Source of the DNA: Scalindua sp964344685
GTDB lineage: Bacteria; Planctomycetota; Brocadiia; Brocadiales; Scalinduaceae
Reading direction: 5' to 3'
DNA: 64,000 nt
Assembly: GCA_964344685.1 (NCBI GenBank)
Contig: CAYFOK010000006.1
Span: forward strand, 156,776-220,775
Below, one piece after another: positions 51,155 to 60,557 of this stretch (positions are counted from its first letter, which is position 1; each line of letters opens with the position of its first letter). A model generated the notes under the pieces. That model was not told the DNA's origin. It did not search any database and saw only the letters and a program-made list of their open reading frames with translations. A program made the translations under genes and the position numbers.

Positions 51155-53626
51155 TTAATTGTTTACCTGAAAATCTATTTTGTTGAATCCCCTGAGGAAT
51201 TTTGTTCCCACGGCAGAGGATGACAATACAACTAACGAACTTACAGGCATCAATATAGCAGCCGTTAACGGTGAAATGTAGCCCAGGAGTGCCGCAATCC
51301 CACCGGCAAAATTATAAACAAATGAAAAAACAAGATTTCTCTTTATAACATGAAAGGTGTTTTTACTTAATAAGATCAAATCATTTACGGGTGAAACGCC
51401 TTTTCTGGTTACATAAATGTCAGCAGCAACTAAACAGGATTCTACACTGCCCTGTACTGCAATACTAACAGAATCTGAAGACATGGCAAGTGAATCGTTT
51501 GCGCCGTCTCCAATCATTAACGAGTGAGTAGAATTTTTAATTATTTCATTCTTCTTCTCAGGAATAAGATCCGAGGAAGATCGCTCCTTCGCGATACGAA
51601 GTTTTTTGGCGACACTGGAGACAGGTACGCTTTTATCTCCGGACAATATGTGTGTCTTAATGTCCATAGAGTTTAATTGAGCAACCGTCTGTTTTGCGTC
51701 ACTATGTATTCGGTCTCCCAGACATGCATATAAGATAAGTTTTCCGTTTTTATATATAGAAACGAGACTGGAAATAATGTCAGAGTTTCCATCGTCGTTA
51801 TCTTCAGGCAGCGCTGATACTATTTTGTAGTAATCATTGTCTACTGTTCCGGAAATTCCGGCCCCGGGGATTTCTGTTAAAGAGTGTACCGGCAACTTTT
51901 TTACACCGTTCTCTTCAAGGTATTTTACTAAAGTCCTTGCGATGGGGTGCTGAGAATATACCTCGATTGAATAGATAGCATTAAGAATTTCCTGGTCAGG
52001 AGTAAAACTGCGCGACTCTTCCGGAAGAGGAGATCTCCATGTTAAAAATTCAAATCTACCTTCAGTAAGCGTACCTGTTTTATCGAAAAAGGCATTTTTT
52101 ACGTAATTCAATTTTTCAAGCGATTCGGCATTCTTAATTAAATAGCCTTTCTTAGATGCTTTTTTTAATGATAAACTCTGCGTCAGTGGAACTGCAAAAG
52201 CTAATGCACATGGACATGCCAGAATGATCAAGGCGAGTGTACGTTTAACAGCTTCAGCAGGCTCTACGCTAATGTAAAAGGAGAAAAACAGTGCTCCCGC
52301 TATAAGAATGAAAATACTGAAATATTGTGCGGCCTTATCGGTTAATGAAATCAATGGGGTCTTATTATAAATCTGCTCTTCAACCTTCTTGAGTATCTGA
52401 CCGATCCGACTATTTCCGGTAGTCTGCTTTACCAGGATTTTTGCATAACCCGCAACTACCTGAGTGCCTGCATAAATAACAGAACCCTTGAAGAGTTTTT
52501 GGGGGAGACTCTCTCCTGTAAGGATAGAAGGGTTTATGTTTACCCATTCATTCAATAAGGTTCCGTCTGCGGGGACACGTTCACCCTCCTTAATAAGTAC
52601 TTTGTCGCCGACATTTAAATGTTTTGCCGGAACGTTGTCATACTCATTTCTGTCGCCATTCCAGCGCTGACATGCTTGTGAGTCGATAAAAGTCTGCATA
52701 TACGAACTGTTTACAAATGTCTGCTGGGTCCTGCTCAAAAAATATCGGCTTGCCAGGAGTAGAAAGATCAATACCGAAAGCGAATCAAAGTAGAAATCGT
52801 CATTACCCTTGACTAAATTTAACAGGCTCAAGGCAAAACCTATAATTACTGCAGCGACTATAGGCAAATCTATGCTTGGACGTCCGGCTCTCAATGACCG
52901 CCAGAGGTTTCTATAAAACGGCTGGGCACAGTAGAGAAGAATTGGTAGAAAAAAAGCGAGATTAAGATAGCCAAACAGACCGGCCATTTGTCCTTTCAGT
53001 CCTGAGTAAATAGAAAAAGAGAACAACATGATGTTTCCCGAGCAGGCAGCAGCGACTCCTAATCTCATTAATTGCTGGTGGTTCTCTCTCTTTTGAAAAT
53101 GTTTTGCTTCGTCAAGGCTCTTTATCGGGTAGGCCTTATAACCAAGGGCAGACAGAACTGATGCGACTTTTCCAAAGTAGCCTGGCTCTCTCAACGTGAC
53201 AAGCAGTGTATTCTGGCTCATATTTAAATTAGCTCTCTCTACCTGAGGGATCCAATCAGGGATTTGATCAATGATCCAGAGACAGGCAGTGCACTGAATA
53301 CCTTCAATGAAAAACCTCATACCTTTGTTATTATCGACACTGACTGAATAGTCTTGTAAAAAGGGTTCAGTGTCCAGGAAATTATATTCAGGCATACTTG
53401 CTGACGGCTTATTAATTAAAGAAAAGTTTCCTTTCTTTAAGATTGTATAAACAGTCTCGCATCCCCAGCAGCAAAACGTATTTCCATTATTACTGAGAAC
53501 GGCTTTGTCTCTATCGGTAATGGCAATACCGCAATGTGTACAGTTTGAACGGTTGCCTTTTAATCGACTGGAGCTTTTATCAGCTTGTCTGTTTTCAAAT
53601 TCAGTAATTACGGAAGAATCATTCAT
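51155..53626 (-). CDS. ccoI: Copper-translocating P-type ATPase of the cbb3 locus
   Basis: An 823-residue P1B ATPase that supplies copper for oxidase assembly. It starts with a cysteine cluster (CTHCGI, CCWGC), then a heavy-metal domain (GIQCTACLWIIDQIP), an actuator domain with TGES, the metal-binding helix ACPCALAFAVPL, the phosphorylation loop DKTGTLTEG, and the hinge GDGANDSLAMS. It is the first gene of the cco run ccoI-S-NO-Q-P-G. No FNR or other site is obvious in the 112 bases upstream. Confidence 0.94.
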   Translation of the reverse strand: MNDSSVITEFENRQADKSSSRLKGNRSNCTHCGIAITDRDKAVLSNNGNTFCCWGCETVYTILKKGNFSLINKPSASMPEYNFLDTEPFLQDYSVSVDNNKGMRFFIEGIQCTACLWIIDQIPDWIPQVERANLNMSQNTLLVTLREPGYFGKVASVLSALGYKAYPIKSLDEAKHFQKRENHQQLMRLGVAAACSGNIMLFSFSIYSGLKGQMAGLFGYLNLAFFLPILLYCAQPFYRNLWRSLRAGRPSIDLPIVAAVIIGFALSLLNLVKGNDDFYFDSLSVLIFLLLASRYFLSRTQQTFVNSSYMQTFIDSQACQRWNGDRNEYDNVPAKHLNVGDKVLIKEGERVPADGTLLNEWVNINPSILTGESLPQKLFKGSVIYAGTQVVAGYAKILVKQTTGNSRIGQILKKVEEQIYNKTPLISLTDKAAQYFSIFILIAGALFFSFYISVEPAEAVKRTLALIILACPCALAFAVPLTQSLSLKKASKKGYLIKNAESLEKLNYVKNAFFDKTGTLTEGRFEFLTWRSPLPEESRSFTPDQEILNAIYSIEVYSQHPIARTLVKYLEENGVKKLPVHSLTEIPGAGISGTVDNDYYKIVSALPEDNDDGNSDIISSLVSIYKNGKLILYACLGDRIHSDAKQTVAQLNSMDIKTHILSGDKSVPVSSVAKKLRIAKERSSSDLIPEKKNEIIKNSTHSLMIGDGANDSLAMSSDSVSIAVQGSVESCLVAADIYVTRKGVSPVNDLILLSKNTFHVIKRNLVFSFVYNFAGGIAALLGYISPLTAAILMPVSSLVVLSSSAVGTKFLRGFNKIDFQVNN

Positions 53627-53738
53627 AACGATTTATAATATCATGTACTAAATATTTAAAAGATAGATTTATAGCTTATCAGATTATAAATAAATCTTTA
53701 GCATGAAATTTTAACATTTTTTAAGTCTTTTGCTCTCT

Positions 53739-54254
53739 CTATTTTTTTGCACGCGAAACTTTATGACACGCTAAGCATGCATTCTTCAACATTGCTTCAA
53801 AACTTTCATAAGTTTCTGCGATATTTCCATTTTTGGCAACTTCAGCAATTTTTCCGGATGTCTCTATAACTGCATTAGAATATTTTTTAAAATCCTCTTT
53901 CATTACTTTAACCGCTTCAGGGTCACCCGGGTCTTTTCCGGCTTCCGCAAACCATTGATCAACCTTTTTCCCCTCCGGAAAAAACATTTTCATTATAGCA
54001 TTGCCGGCTTGTGAGATATCATTGGATTTCTTGATAACTTTATTGAAATCTCCGATCATTATTGCTTCCAGCATCTTGGCCGTATGCGTGTTGATGATTC
54101 GCATCAGGGAGCTGGTAGGTGTAGATTTTTGTACAAAAGGTTTTTTATCGCTGCTTCCAAAGGCTTCGCTGCATTGCCAGCCATGTATCATCAGTGCAGA
54201 AGATATTAAAGTCATAAAAAAAACTGCAATACAAATTAGATAAATTTTCTTCAC
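53739..54254 (-). CDS. Exported cytochrome c'-like protein
   Basis: A 171-residue protein with signal peptide (cleavage near AFG, about 33) and a four-helix cytochrome c' pattern ending in a single CLACHKVSR heme site near the C-terminus, as in this family. GTG start with AAAGGA upstream. Cytochromes c' bind NO or act in electron transfer, which fits next to an oxidase and nitrite/NO chemistry. Single gene; the 484-base stretch between this start and the zinc-ribbon gene region upstream is poor in features. Confidence 0.85.
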   Translation of the reverse strand: MKKIYLICIAVFFMTLISSALMIHGWQCSEAFGSSDKKPFVQKSTPTSSLMRIINTHTAKMLEAIMIGDFNKVIKKSNDISQAGNAIMKMFFPEGKKVDQWFAEAGKDPGDPEAVKVMKEDFKKYSNAVIETSGKIAEVAKNGNIAETYESFEAMLKNACLACHKVSRAKK

Positions 54255-55026
54255 TTGTTACGTTTTCCTTTAAACAGGTTTTATATATCAAATCAATTTA
54301 ATAGGATAAGAAGATTTCAGATACTCAAAGTTTCTCCTGAATTCTGATAAAGAAGAGACAAAGCTGCGCATATATAATAATTCAGTATTCCGCTTTAAGG
54401 CTTTTAAATACCATACTGTTAAAATATTTGAGAAAAAGGGAATCCGCTTTTGCATATGTGCGAAGTTGCTCATTTTATACTTTAGATAATTTTGAGCAAC
54501 AGGCACTGAGCTGCCGGAAAATTTCTGTCCCTTTCTCTGGCGGGAGCTACCGTGAGGGGGCCAGTCTGTCTAAACTGTTTTCTGCCGACACCACTTTTAC
54601 GCCCTTGCCATATCCTGCCTCTTTTGTGCTCTTAATACAAAATCTGCATATTTTACAAACTACACTATAAAATATAGCAATATTAGTGCCAAAGATATAT
54701 TTTCGCATGCCACAGCAGGATGCAGATGTAAGTGTTTGTCTGGTAGTGCGTTATATGCTTGTTTGGAAATAGCAAGATGTGTGTGTGCCAGTGCTGATAT
54801 AGTATTATGCGAAAAAATTGCGGTTGCCTGTTGTTTGGCAATAATATATAGCGATATGTTTTCGCTGTGCAGAGCTGGGGGTTAATAAAGAGAGAGTCGT
54901 AAATTAGTATGAGAATCAGGCCTGCATGATAAAGTTATTCTTTAACCTGGCTTTCTCCTATTATTTATCTAATGAAGATCAGGCGTAGAAGGAGCGGGGT
55001 TAATGTAGCATCTAAAATTTATACTC
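54255..55026. other. Long intergenic region with one GC-richer patch
   Basis: About 770 bases without a gene I can support. Most is AT-rich. A patch around 54507-54610 is more GC-rich and has short nested complements (CTGG/CCAG, CAGT/ACTG) but no convincing fold. A 72-codon frame on the minus strand (54288-54506) lacks a ribosome site and looks like chance or a remnant. Confidence 0.5.
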
Positions 55027-55152
55027 TTACCCGTCTTTTTTACACCTCATCTTCTGGCTGCAGCAGTTCAGTGTTCCATCCCCGCCTTTTTTAACTACAA
55101 CCTCAGCTCCACATCTTTCACAATAGTATGATTCGGCTTTGTGTGAAGACAT
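55027..55152 (-). CDS. Desulforedoxin-like small metal-binding protein
   Basis: A 41-residue protein with CERCGAEV...CCSQKM, the two-pair cysteine pattern of desulforedoxin/desulfoferrodoxin N-terminal FeS4 sites. GGGAGG stands seven bases before the ATG. It ends the minus-strand run of rubrerythrin-like genes and probably carries electrons to them. Confidence 0.75.
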   Translation of the reverse strand: MSSHKAESYYCERCGAEVVVKKGGDGTLNCCSQKMRCKKDG

Positions 55153-55174
55153 TACTTTGCCTCCCCGGTCTAAA

Positions 55175-55633
55175 TCAATTTTCTTTATATACTACATCAT
55201 CATATTCGATTTCAATTTTTTCTTTGTGTTCCAGCTCTTCTGCTGCCAGTTCTTCAAAGAGGTTTTTTACGTCTTCGCTGGTAACAGACTTTAACATCCT
55301 GGCATAAAACTCATAAGCCTTCTGCTCCCTCTTCATTGCATGTACCATTATGTCTTGAGAGGTCGAATCCGGAGTAACCTCTTTATCTACTAAATAATCA
55401 CTTACATGAAGATCATGTGTTGACGGAACAGTATGATGCTCATGTGCAATATCAGCTAAATCAAAACTTTCCAATTTCTCTTTATGCTTTAATTCAATAG
55501 CTGCAAACTCCTTGAGTAGTGTTTTAGCGGCGGGATCTTTTGCAACATCCGCGGCCGTAGCATAAAATTCACTTGCATCAGTTTCAAACTGAATTGCCAT
55601 ATCCATAATTTCACTTAGCTGCTTGTGAGCCAT
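55175..55633 (-). CDS. Rubrerythrin-like diiron protein
   Basis: A 152-residue ferritin-like four-helix protein. Diiron ligands fit E-x(n)-E-L-K-H-K-E in helix 2 (FAAIELKHKEKL) and again in helix 4 (LAAEELEHKEKIE), with E17/E22-type and YEFYA partners. It has no rubredoxin domain of its own; separate small proteins next to it supply that. Likely a peroxide or O2 scavenger. Paralogous to the next gene. Confidence 0.85.
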   Translation of the reverse strand: MAHKQLSEIMDMAIQFETDASEFYATAADVAKDPAAKTLLKEFAAIELKHKEKLESFDLADIAHEHHTVPSTHDLHVSDYLVDKEVTPDSTSQDIMVHAMKREQKAYEFYARMLKSVTSEDVKNLFEELAAEELEHKEKIEIEYDDVVYKEN

Positions 55634-55653
55634 TTCTCATCCTCCTTATAAGG

Positions 55654-56118
55654 TTATTCACGATACATTACATCCCAGAACAGGGCCTCAATGTCCTCTT
55701 TGTGTTTTGTCTCTTCTTGTGCCAACCAGACAAACAACTTTTTTAAATCTGAATCTTCTACGTGTTCAGACATGTTGCTATAAAACTCAAAGGCCTTCTT
55801 CTCTCTCTTTGCTGCATAAACGAGTACGTCTTTAAAATCCGGGTGTTCACCAAGGCCTTCGTCAGTATCATCAGTAAGAAACTCTGTTATTCCCTGTCGA
55901 GATGTTTCGACGGTTTCCACTTTTAATGTTTCCAGCATTTCTTCATTGAAGCTTTCAATCATCTCTTTATGTTTCAGCTCTTCTTCGGCAAAGTTGTTCA
56001 AGACACTCTTTGTCTGCAGGTCTGTCATCCTCTCTGCCGCATTTTTGTAAAGCAGATAAGTACCCTCTTCTTTAGCGGCAGCTTTTTTTAAAATTGACTC
56101 TATCTTTTCGTTTTGCAT
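55654..56118 (-). CDS. Second rubrerythrin-like diiron protein
   Basis: A 154-residue ferritin-like protein, similar to its downstream neighbour in layout: NFAEEELKHKEMIESF in helix 2, AFEFYSNM in helix 3 and LAQEETKHKEDIEALF in helix 4. It lies 20 bases from the neighbour and seven from the small rubredoxin-like gene: one operon. Gene duplication followed by specialisation is likely. Confidence 0.85.
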   Translation of the reverse strand: MQNEKIESILKKAAAKEEGTYLLYKNAAERMTDLQTKSVLNNFAEEELKHKEMIESFNEEMLETLKVETVETSRQGITEFLTDDTDEGLGEHPDFKDVLVYAAKREKKAFEFYSNMSEHVEDSDLKKLFVWLAQEETKHKEDIEALFWDVMYRE

Positions 56119-56125
56119 ATCTAAT

Positions 56126-56362
56126 TTATTCTAACGCCATAGGCTGGTCACAACACTTAATGATGCCGCCAAGATCCTTGGTGATTCTGATTTCTGTTCC
56201 GCATACCCCGCATCTACAATCTCTTCCCGCTCTTTCCATTAAGGGAACATAATTGGTGATTTCTCTAAATTCACATGTTGCACCGCATGAGTGGCATGTT
56301 TCCGGCGGTTCATTTGCATCATATTGAGCTCCGCAGTTATCGCATTTCCAGCTGTTTACCAT
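56126..56362 (-). CDS. Rubredoxin-like plus desulforedoxin-like small protein
   Basis: A 78-residue protein with two metal sites: an N-terminal rubredoxin/rubrerythrin-type ribbon (WKCDNCGAQYDANEPPETCHSCG) and a C-terminal desulforedoxin-type site (CGVCGTEIRI...GGIIKCCDQPM). It probably brings electrons to the diiron proteins coded next to it. Confidence 0.82.
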   Translation of the reverse strand: MVNSWKCDNCGAQYDANEPPETCHSCGATCEFREITNYVPLMERAGRDCRCGVCGTEIRITKDLGGIIKCCDQPMALE

Positions 56363-56432
56363 AACAATCTCTTTAATTTATCCTTCTTTTAAAAAAATCA
56401 AATTACTTCTGTACGCTTTTCCATATCGAAGT

Positions 56433-56708
56433 TTAACCGGAATCTGATTGCTTGCGTTCCATTCTCTGGCCGCAGCACTCCAGGATACCGGCTGTCTCTT
56501 CCACCACTCTGATCTGCTGGCCGCATTTATTACAGATATAAATTACTCCTCCAACCGGCATTGGATGAACTGAAGTCCAGGTAGCCATCATACCCTCAAC
56601 AAGCTTCATCTCCTGCCCGCAGCAGACAAGCACTCCGAAGGCATCTACCGTCACCTCAACCTTCTGCCTGCAGATCTCACAAAAATATACTTGTCCTTTT
56701 TTGCCCAT
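56433..56708 (-). CDS. Tandem desulforedoxin-like protein
   Basis: A 91-residue protein with two desulforedoxin-type sites (FCEICRQKVEV...VLVCCGQEM and ICNKCGQQIRV...ILECCGQRM). A double form of this domain suggests a two-iron electron carrier, or a zinc-binding version. It lies between the FAD oxidoreductase and the rubredoxin-like gene. Confidence 0.82.
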   Translation of the reverse strand: MGKKGQVYFCEICRQKVEVTVDAFGVLVCCGQEMKLVEGMMATWTSVHPMPVGGVIYICNKCGQQIRVVEETAGILECCGQRMERKQSDSG

Positions 56709-56765
56709 TTCGTTCCTGCTTCACGTTTGAAATTAATAAGTGCCGCCGCTATGCAGACAAGGCAG

Positions 56766-58139
56766 CTACTTTAACATACTTTCAGTTACTTTAAGCTCTA
56801 TACCGCAAGCCGGGCAGGTGATTTTATCTCCAACCTTCGCATCAGGCGGTACCGGGAGTTCAAGCTTACACACTGGACACAAAAAACCGCGGAAGCTGCT
56901 GATTCGAGACTCTAAATCGAACATCTGTTTTAACAGCTTTTTGTCAATATCTGAATATTCCGTTCCATTTTTTATAACCTTTGTAATCTCCCTGGCCTCC
57001 TGCACATTGCCAATGAATAGTGCACCAACCACTCTGTCATTTTTCAAGACAAGTTTTTTATAAACATCAATCTCAGGGTGCGGATAGTCACCCCTCATGA
57101 TATTATAGTCCCCGTTTAATGGGTTTGAAGCTCCGATCGAAACTATATCAATTCCGCATATTTGAGTTGCGCTGATGCTTGCAATATCATCATACTCTGC
57201 TGCATTACCTGCCATGTTTGAGCCTGCTACCTGCCCCTGTTTCCATGCCTTCAGCCATCTGATATTAATTTCCGGAATTTCCGAGTCCAGATCAGCCGGC
57301 AGCTGAGCCACGTCTCCGGCGGCATAAATATTGTCAAAGTTAGTAAGCATTTTGTTGTTTACCAAAATGCCGTTATCAGTATTAACACCGCTCTGACTCA
57401 AGAAATCGATACAGGGCTGCATCTTGTCAACTATGCCGACAATCTGGCATTCAATAAGTTCATCGCCTGTCGTGATTATCCCATGGACTAACCTGTTTTT
57501 TACATAAACCTCTTTTATATCGGTTTCCTGTTTAATCGTAATGCCTTTTTCCTTCAGCCTGAGCATAAGTATCTCGGAAGCATCTTTATCCATGATTTCA
57601 GGCCATAGCCTGTTGCCACGCAACAGATAGGTTACCTCAAGCCCGCTGCTATGCAGTGCTTCTGTTAACGATAATGTCAGAAAATCTTCACCGACTACCA
57701 CTGCACTCTTTGAGGATTTAACCTTTTCCTTTATATTTTTAGCATCGTCAATTGTTTTAAGCTGGACGATACCTTCACACAAATCACTTCCCGGATAGTT
57801 CCTCCTTTTTATAGAGCCTCCGGTTGCTATCAGTAATGAGTCATAATTTATAGTTGTATCGTCTTTTAAAATAACCTCGTTAGTACCAGGTTTAATGCCG
57901 GTCACTGTTTTACCAAGTAGTGAAGTAATATTGTTTTTTTCATAAAAATCCCTCTTTTTCCCCCACAACCTCTCTTCTTCGATCTTCCCTGCAACAAATC
58001 CCGGAAGCTGAGGCCTGTAATAAAACTCATAGGCTTCGTTACCTAACACTGTTATTTTGCAATCGGAGTCATGTTTTCTGATTGTTTCCGCAGCCTTTAT
58101 GCCGGCAACTCCGTTTCCAATGATTACGTGCTCTGCCAT
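56766..58139 (-). CDS. FAD-dependent NAD(P)H oxidoreductase with C-terminal zinc ribbon
   Basis: A 457-residue two-dinucleotide-fold flavoprotein: FAD site IIGNGVAGIKAAETI at the start, NAD site VVVGEDFLTLSLTEALHSSG mid-chain, and second FAD site NIYAAGDVAQL. The C-terminal part (about 340-425) resembles NirB/rubredoxin-reductase-like ends, then a zinc ribbon (CPVCKLELPV...CPACGIEL). It probably reduces the small iron proteins next door and so powers peroxide/O2 reduction (inference). It is the first gene of this run. Confidence 0.82.
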   Translation of the reverse strand: MAEHVIIGNGVAGIKAAETIRKHDSDCKITVLGNEAYEFYYRPQLPGFVAGKIEEERLWGKKRDFYEKNNITSLLGKTVTGIKPGTNEVILKDDTTINYDSLLIATGGSIKRRNYPGSDLCEGIVQLKTIDDAKNIKEKVKSSKSAVVVGEDFLTLSLTEALHSSGLEVTYLLRGNRLWPEIMDKDASEILMLRLKEKGITIKQETDIKEVYVKNRLVHGIITTGDELIECQIVGIVDKMQPCIDFLSQSGVNTDNGILVNNKMLTNFDNIYAAGDVAQLPADLDSEIPEINIRWLKAWKQGQVAGSNMAGNAAEYDDIASISATQICGIDIVSIGASNPLNGDYNIMRGDYPHPEIDVYKKLVLKNDRVVGALFIGNVQEAREITKVIKNGTEYSDIDKKLLKQMFDLESRISSFRGFLCPVCKLELPVPPDAKVGDKITCPACGIELKVTESMLK

Positions 58140-58355
58140 CTATAAAACTTTCAAAAAATTTGTTTATGAAATAAAAGCAACTTATGCATCGGGTAGTCTA
58201 CCTTATAACAGCAATCTAGTCAACCTTTTGATAGCGCAAATTGTCCTGACAATGATAATCAATTGGTGTAAACATAGATATGTTGTCTCATCTCTGTATG
58301 CACTATGCCTGAGTTGATGATTGATTCAAGGATGATGCCATAGTAGCGGCATGAG

Positions 58356-58405
58356 CGTAAAACCACCGAGTTCCCCTGTAAAATCCCGGTGGCAACCTTT
58401 ACGCT
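58356..58405 (-). terminator. Long hairpin after the exported superoxide reductase gene
   Basis: Outer arms GCGTAAAA/TTTACGC and inner arms CCACCGA/TCGGTGG-type pair around a loop. It lies 30-80 bases past the superoxide reductase stop. No T-run follows, so it may be a terminator or RNA-stabilising end. Confidence 0.5.
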
Positions 58406-58435
58406 TTAATCTTATGCAGGGCTATTGGGAGATTA

Positions 58436-58873
58436 CTATACTTCGAACCTGGTAACCCAGAGATCATGTTTGTTGCAGAAGCTGGTTGCATAGAGTGTTG
58501 TGGTGTCCCATGCATATTTAGTACTGGTATCTGACAGTTCAAATACAGATTTTGCTTCTGCATCAGATGATTTAAAAGTTTTTTCACCAAGAACTTTACC
58601 ATTAGTGTTAACAAGTGTATGCCTTACTATGTAATGTTCATCAGACATACCATGTTTAGTTGTAATCGTTACCTTGTTTCCATCTACTTCGACATTAGGA
58701 ACATGGCCACCGATTTTTCCGGACCATTTTCCCGGGTATTTTTTAGAATAAATAATACCTTTTTTGGGAAATGAACAAGAAGCCTGACCGGCAGAGACAG
58801 GGGATACACGGCCAACAACTAAACCTGCAGCTACCGCTAATGATGATTTTAAGAACTTCCTTCTATTAGACAT
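58436..58873 (-). CDS. Tat-exported superoxide-reductase-like protein
   Basis: A 145-residue protein with a Tat signal (NRRKFLKSSLAVAAGL). A superoxide-reductase (neelaredoxin-type) fold follows with the iron ligands in place: H57, H74, H80, C133 and H136. The lysine usually next to the first histidine (E-K-H) is absent (GGHVP), which could change the activity. It would remove superoxide outside the cytoplasm. Divergent from the DUF3365 gene, which is followed by a cytosolic superoxide reductase. Confidence 0.78.
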   Translation of the reverse strand: MSNRRKFLKSSLAVAAGLVVGRVSPVSAGQASCSFPKKGIIYSKKYPGKWSGKIGGHVPNVEVDGNKVTITTKHGMSDEHYIVRHTLVNTNGKVLGEKTFKSSDAEAKSVFELSDTSTKYAWDTTTLYATSFCNKHDLWVTRFEV

Positions 58874-58975
58874 TATTATTTCTCCTTTTTTGCTAAATTG
58901 TAAATGAAATTATTACCAAAAGCATTAATCGCATGAAAAGTATTTCTAAGCATAAGTCTAATAATACGCGCAATA

Positions 58976-59004
58976 TTTATACCAATAGTTTTTTTCGTAG
59001 ACAA
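58976..59004 (-). promoter_or_regulatory. Possible promoter for the exported superoxide reductase
   Basis: On the minus strand TTGTCT, 17 bases, TATAAA, about 100 bases upstream of the start codon. The 648-base divergent intergenic region is AT-rich with repeated CGCAAT/GCGATATT-like bits that may be operators; I cannot assign them. Confidence 0.4.
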
Positions 59005-59521
59005 ATTTTTATAACAAGGTGTAAATATTTATAATTCAATGGTTTAAAGATATATGGAAAATTGTAATAAAAATTCTACAGACAATTATTCGCAATAATT
59101 TCGTAATTTCCTGCTTTTAAGGCATATTTTGTGCGAAATATATGCGCGATATTTAGTGTTGTAAATTTCCTGTTTTTTTATAAGATTATCTTTTGGCCTC
59201 TAAGGCGTTGAATTATTACTGCTTATGGATAGTTCTCTATTTTGCAGGTGAATTTTTCATTAAAGGTATCAATATTGCAATTATAATAAATAGAGGTACA
59301 AGTTGATAGAACGATACTTAGGCCGTGATGTTTCACATTTTTTTAAATTGTAAGGCATGAGGAGATAAGGCTATACATAAGGATTTTACCTTAACGCCTG
59401 GATGAGCATGCTTCGGCAGCTTATTACATTTAACGTTTAATGACTAAAGTTGTTTTGATAAAATAAAGAGATACGGAAGTTCCGTTTTTTTCTAATTTGT
59501 CAATATGGGAGAAAATACATC

Positions 59522-60100
59522 ATGGCTAAAAAATATGTTAAGTTAATTTTAGTATTTATATTAATGTTATTCTTAACAGGCTCTAAACTTAGAGCAGAAG
59601 AAATAAAAGACTATTACTTTCTAGATCCGCCAAGAAAGCCTGTGCAGATAATGGAGGAATTGCACAAAGCGGTAAAGAATCTGGAATTAGAACATGCGAG
59701 AAAGACGGTACGGATGCTTGATGACCTTTATAAAACCTACATTGTCATGATTACCGAAGAGTACGTTGATGACCCTTCTGTGCTGCCTGCTGCTACCTTG
59801 ACTAAAAGAGTATTTAAAGCAATGACTGAAAAGGGCTGGAAAAAAGTGAGGCTGCTGGATGCAACAGGCACTCCGTTTAATCCGGAAAATAACCCCGTCG
59901 ATGCATTTGAGAGAGATGCGATTAATGCAATGATTTCAGGGAAAACATATTTTGAAAAAATTGAAAAGATTGATGGTAAAGACTATCTGAGAGCGGTTAC
60001 CAGTGTACATGCAGTTATGAAAGGATGCATTAGCTGCCATCCGACCAGCAGGGTCGGGGATTTACTGGGTGGAATTGCCTACGAAATCCCTTTGCAGTAG
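59522..60100 (+). CDS. Exported DUF3365 (Tll0287-like) monoheme protein
   Basis: A 192-residue protein with signal peptide (about 1-25) and a DUF3365/Tll0287-like sensor-type domain. The single heme motif CISCH (C169-H173) lies near the C-terminus after DYLRAVTSVHAVMKG. These PAS-like heme domains are thought to sense redox state or gas. It precedes the cytosolic superoxide reductase on the same strand, so both may answer to oxygen. Confidence 0.82.
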   Translation: MAKKYVKLILVFILMLFLTGSKLRAEEIKDYYFLDPPRKPVQIMEELHKAVKNLELEHARKTVRMLDDLYKTYIVMITEEYVDDPSVLPAATLTKRVFKAMTEKGWKKVRLLDATGTPFNPENNPVDAFERDAINAMISGKTYFEKIEKIDGKDYLRAVTSVHAVMKGCISCHPTSRVGDLLGGIAYEIPLQ

Positions 60101-60156
60101 TTGAAGGTTTGAATGTTGTAATTTTAATTTAAAATGAATCTTTTAGGAGATCTAAA

Positions 60157-60531
60157 ATGTCAAATGATAAAGCACTATTTTGTAAAGTTAACAAGCCGGA
60201 AGATGTAGAGCCGGATTCACCGGTGGCTAAAAAACATGTTCCCGTTATTAGCGTGCCGCCTGTCCTGAATGTAGGCGAGTTTTACGATGTAAAGATTACC
60301 GTCGGGGAAATAGAGCATCCGAACGAAAATGAACACTTTATACAGTGGATTGAATTTTATATAGGGAGTGTCTATCTGGGCAGATTTGATTTTGCGCCGG
60401 TAATGACAAGACCGGAGATAACAATTCCTTTGAAACTGAGCCATAGCGGGCTGAATTCTACACTGAGGGCAGTAAGCCGTTGTAATTTACACGGTCTATG
60501 GGAAGGTACCGCCCAGGTAAAGACTGAATAG
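60157..60531 (+). CDS. Superoxide reductase (neelaredoxin type)
   Basis: Reduces superoxide to hydrogen peroxide in the cytosol. The 124-residue protein has the class-II layout: K26-H27 (KKHVPVI), H54, H60, C109 and H112 (CNLHGLW) around the iron. No signal peptide and no N-terminal desulforedoxin domain. AGGAG precedes the ATG. It follows the DUF3365 gene by 56 bases. Rubredoxin-like proteins at 56 kb could be the electron donors. Confidence 0.92.
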   Translation: MSNDKALFCKVNKPEDVEPDSPVAKKHVPVISVPPVLNVGEFYDVKITVGEIEHPNENEHFIQWIEFYIGSVYLGRFDFAPVMTRPEITIPLKLSHSGLNSTLRAVSRCNLHGLWEGTAQVKTE

Positions 60532-60557
60532 TAGGGATTAGAACCTTCTTGAAAAGC

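Noticed and set aside
54288..54506. 72-residue frame upstream of the cytochrome c'-like gene
   Set aside because: No ribosome site, no recognisable pattern, and basic/aromatic composition typical of chance frames in AT-rich DNA.
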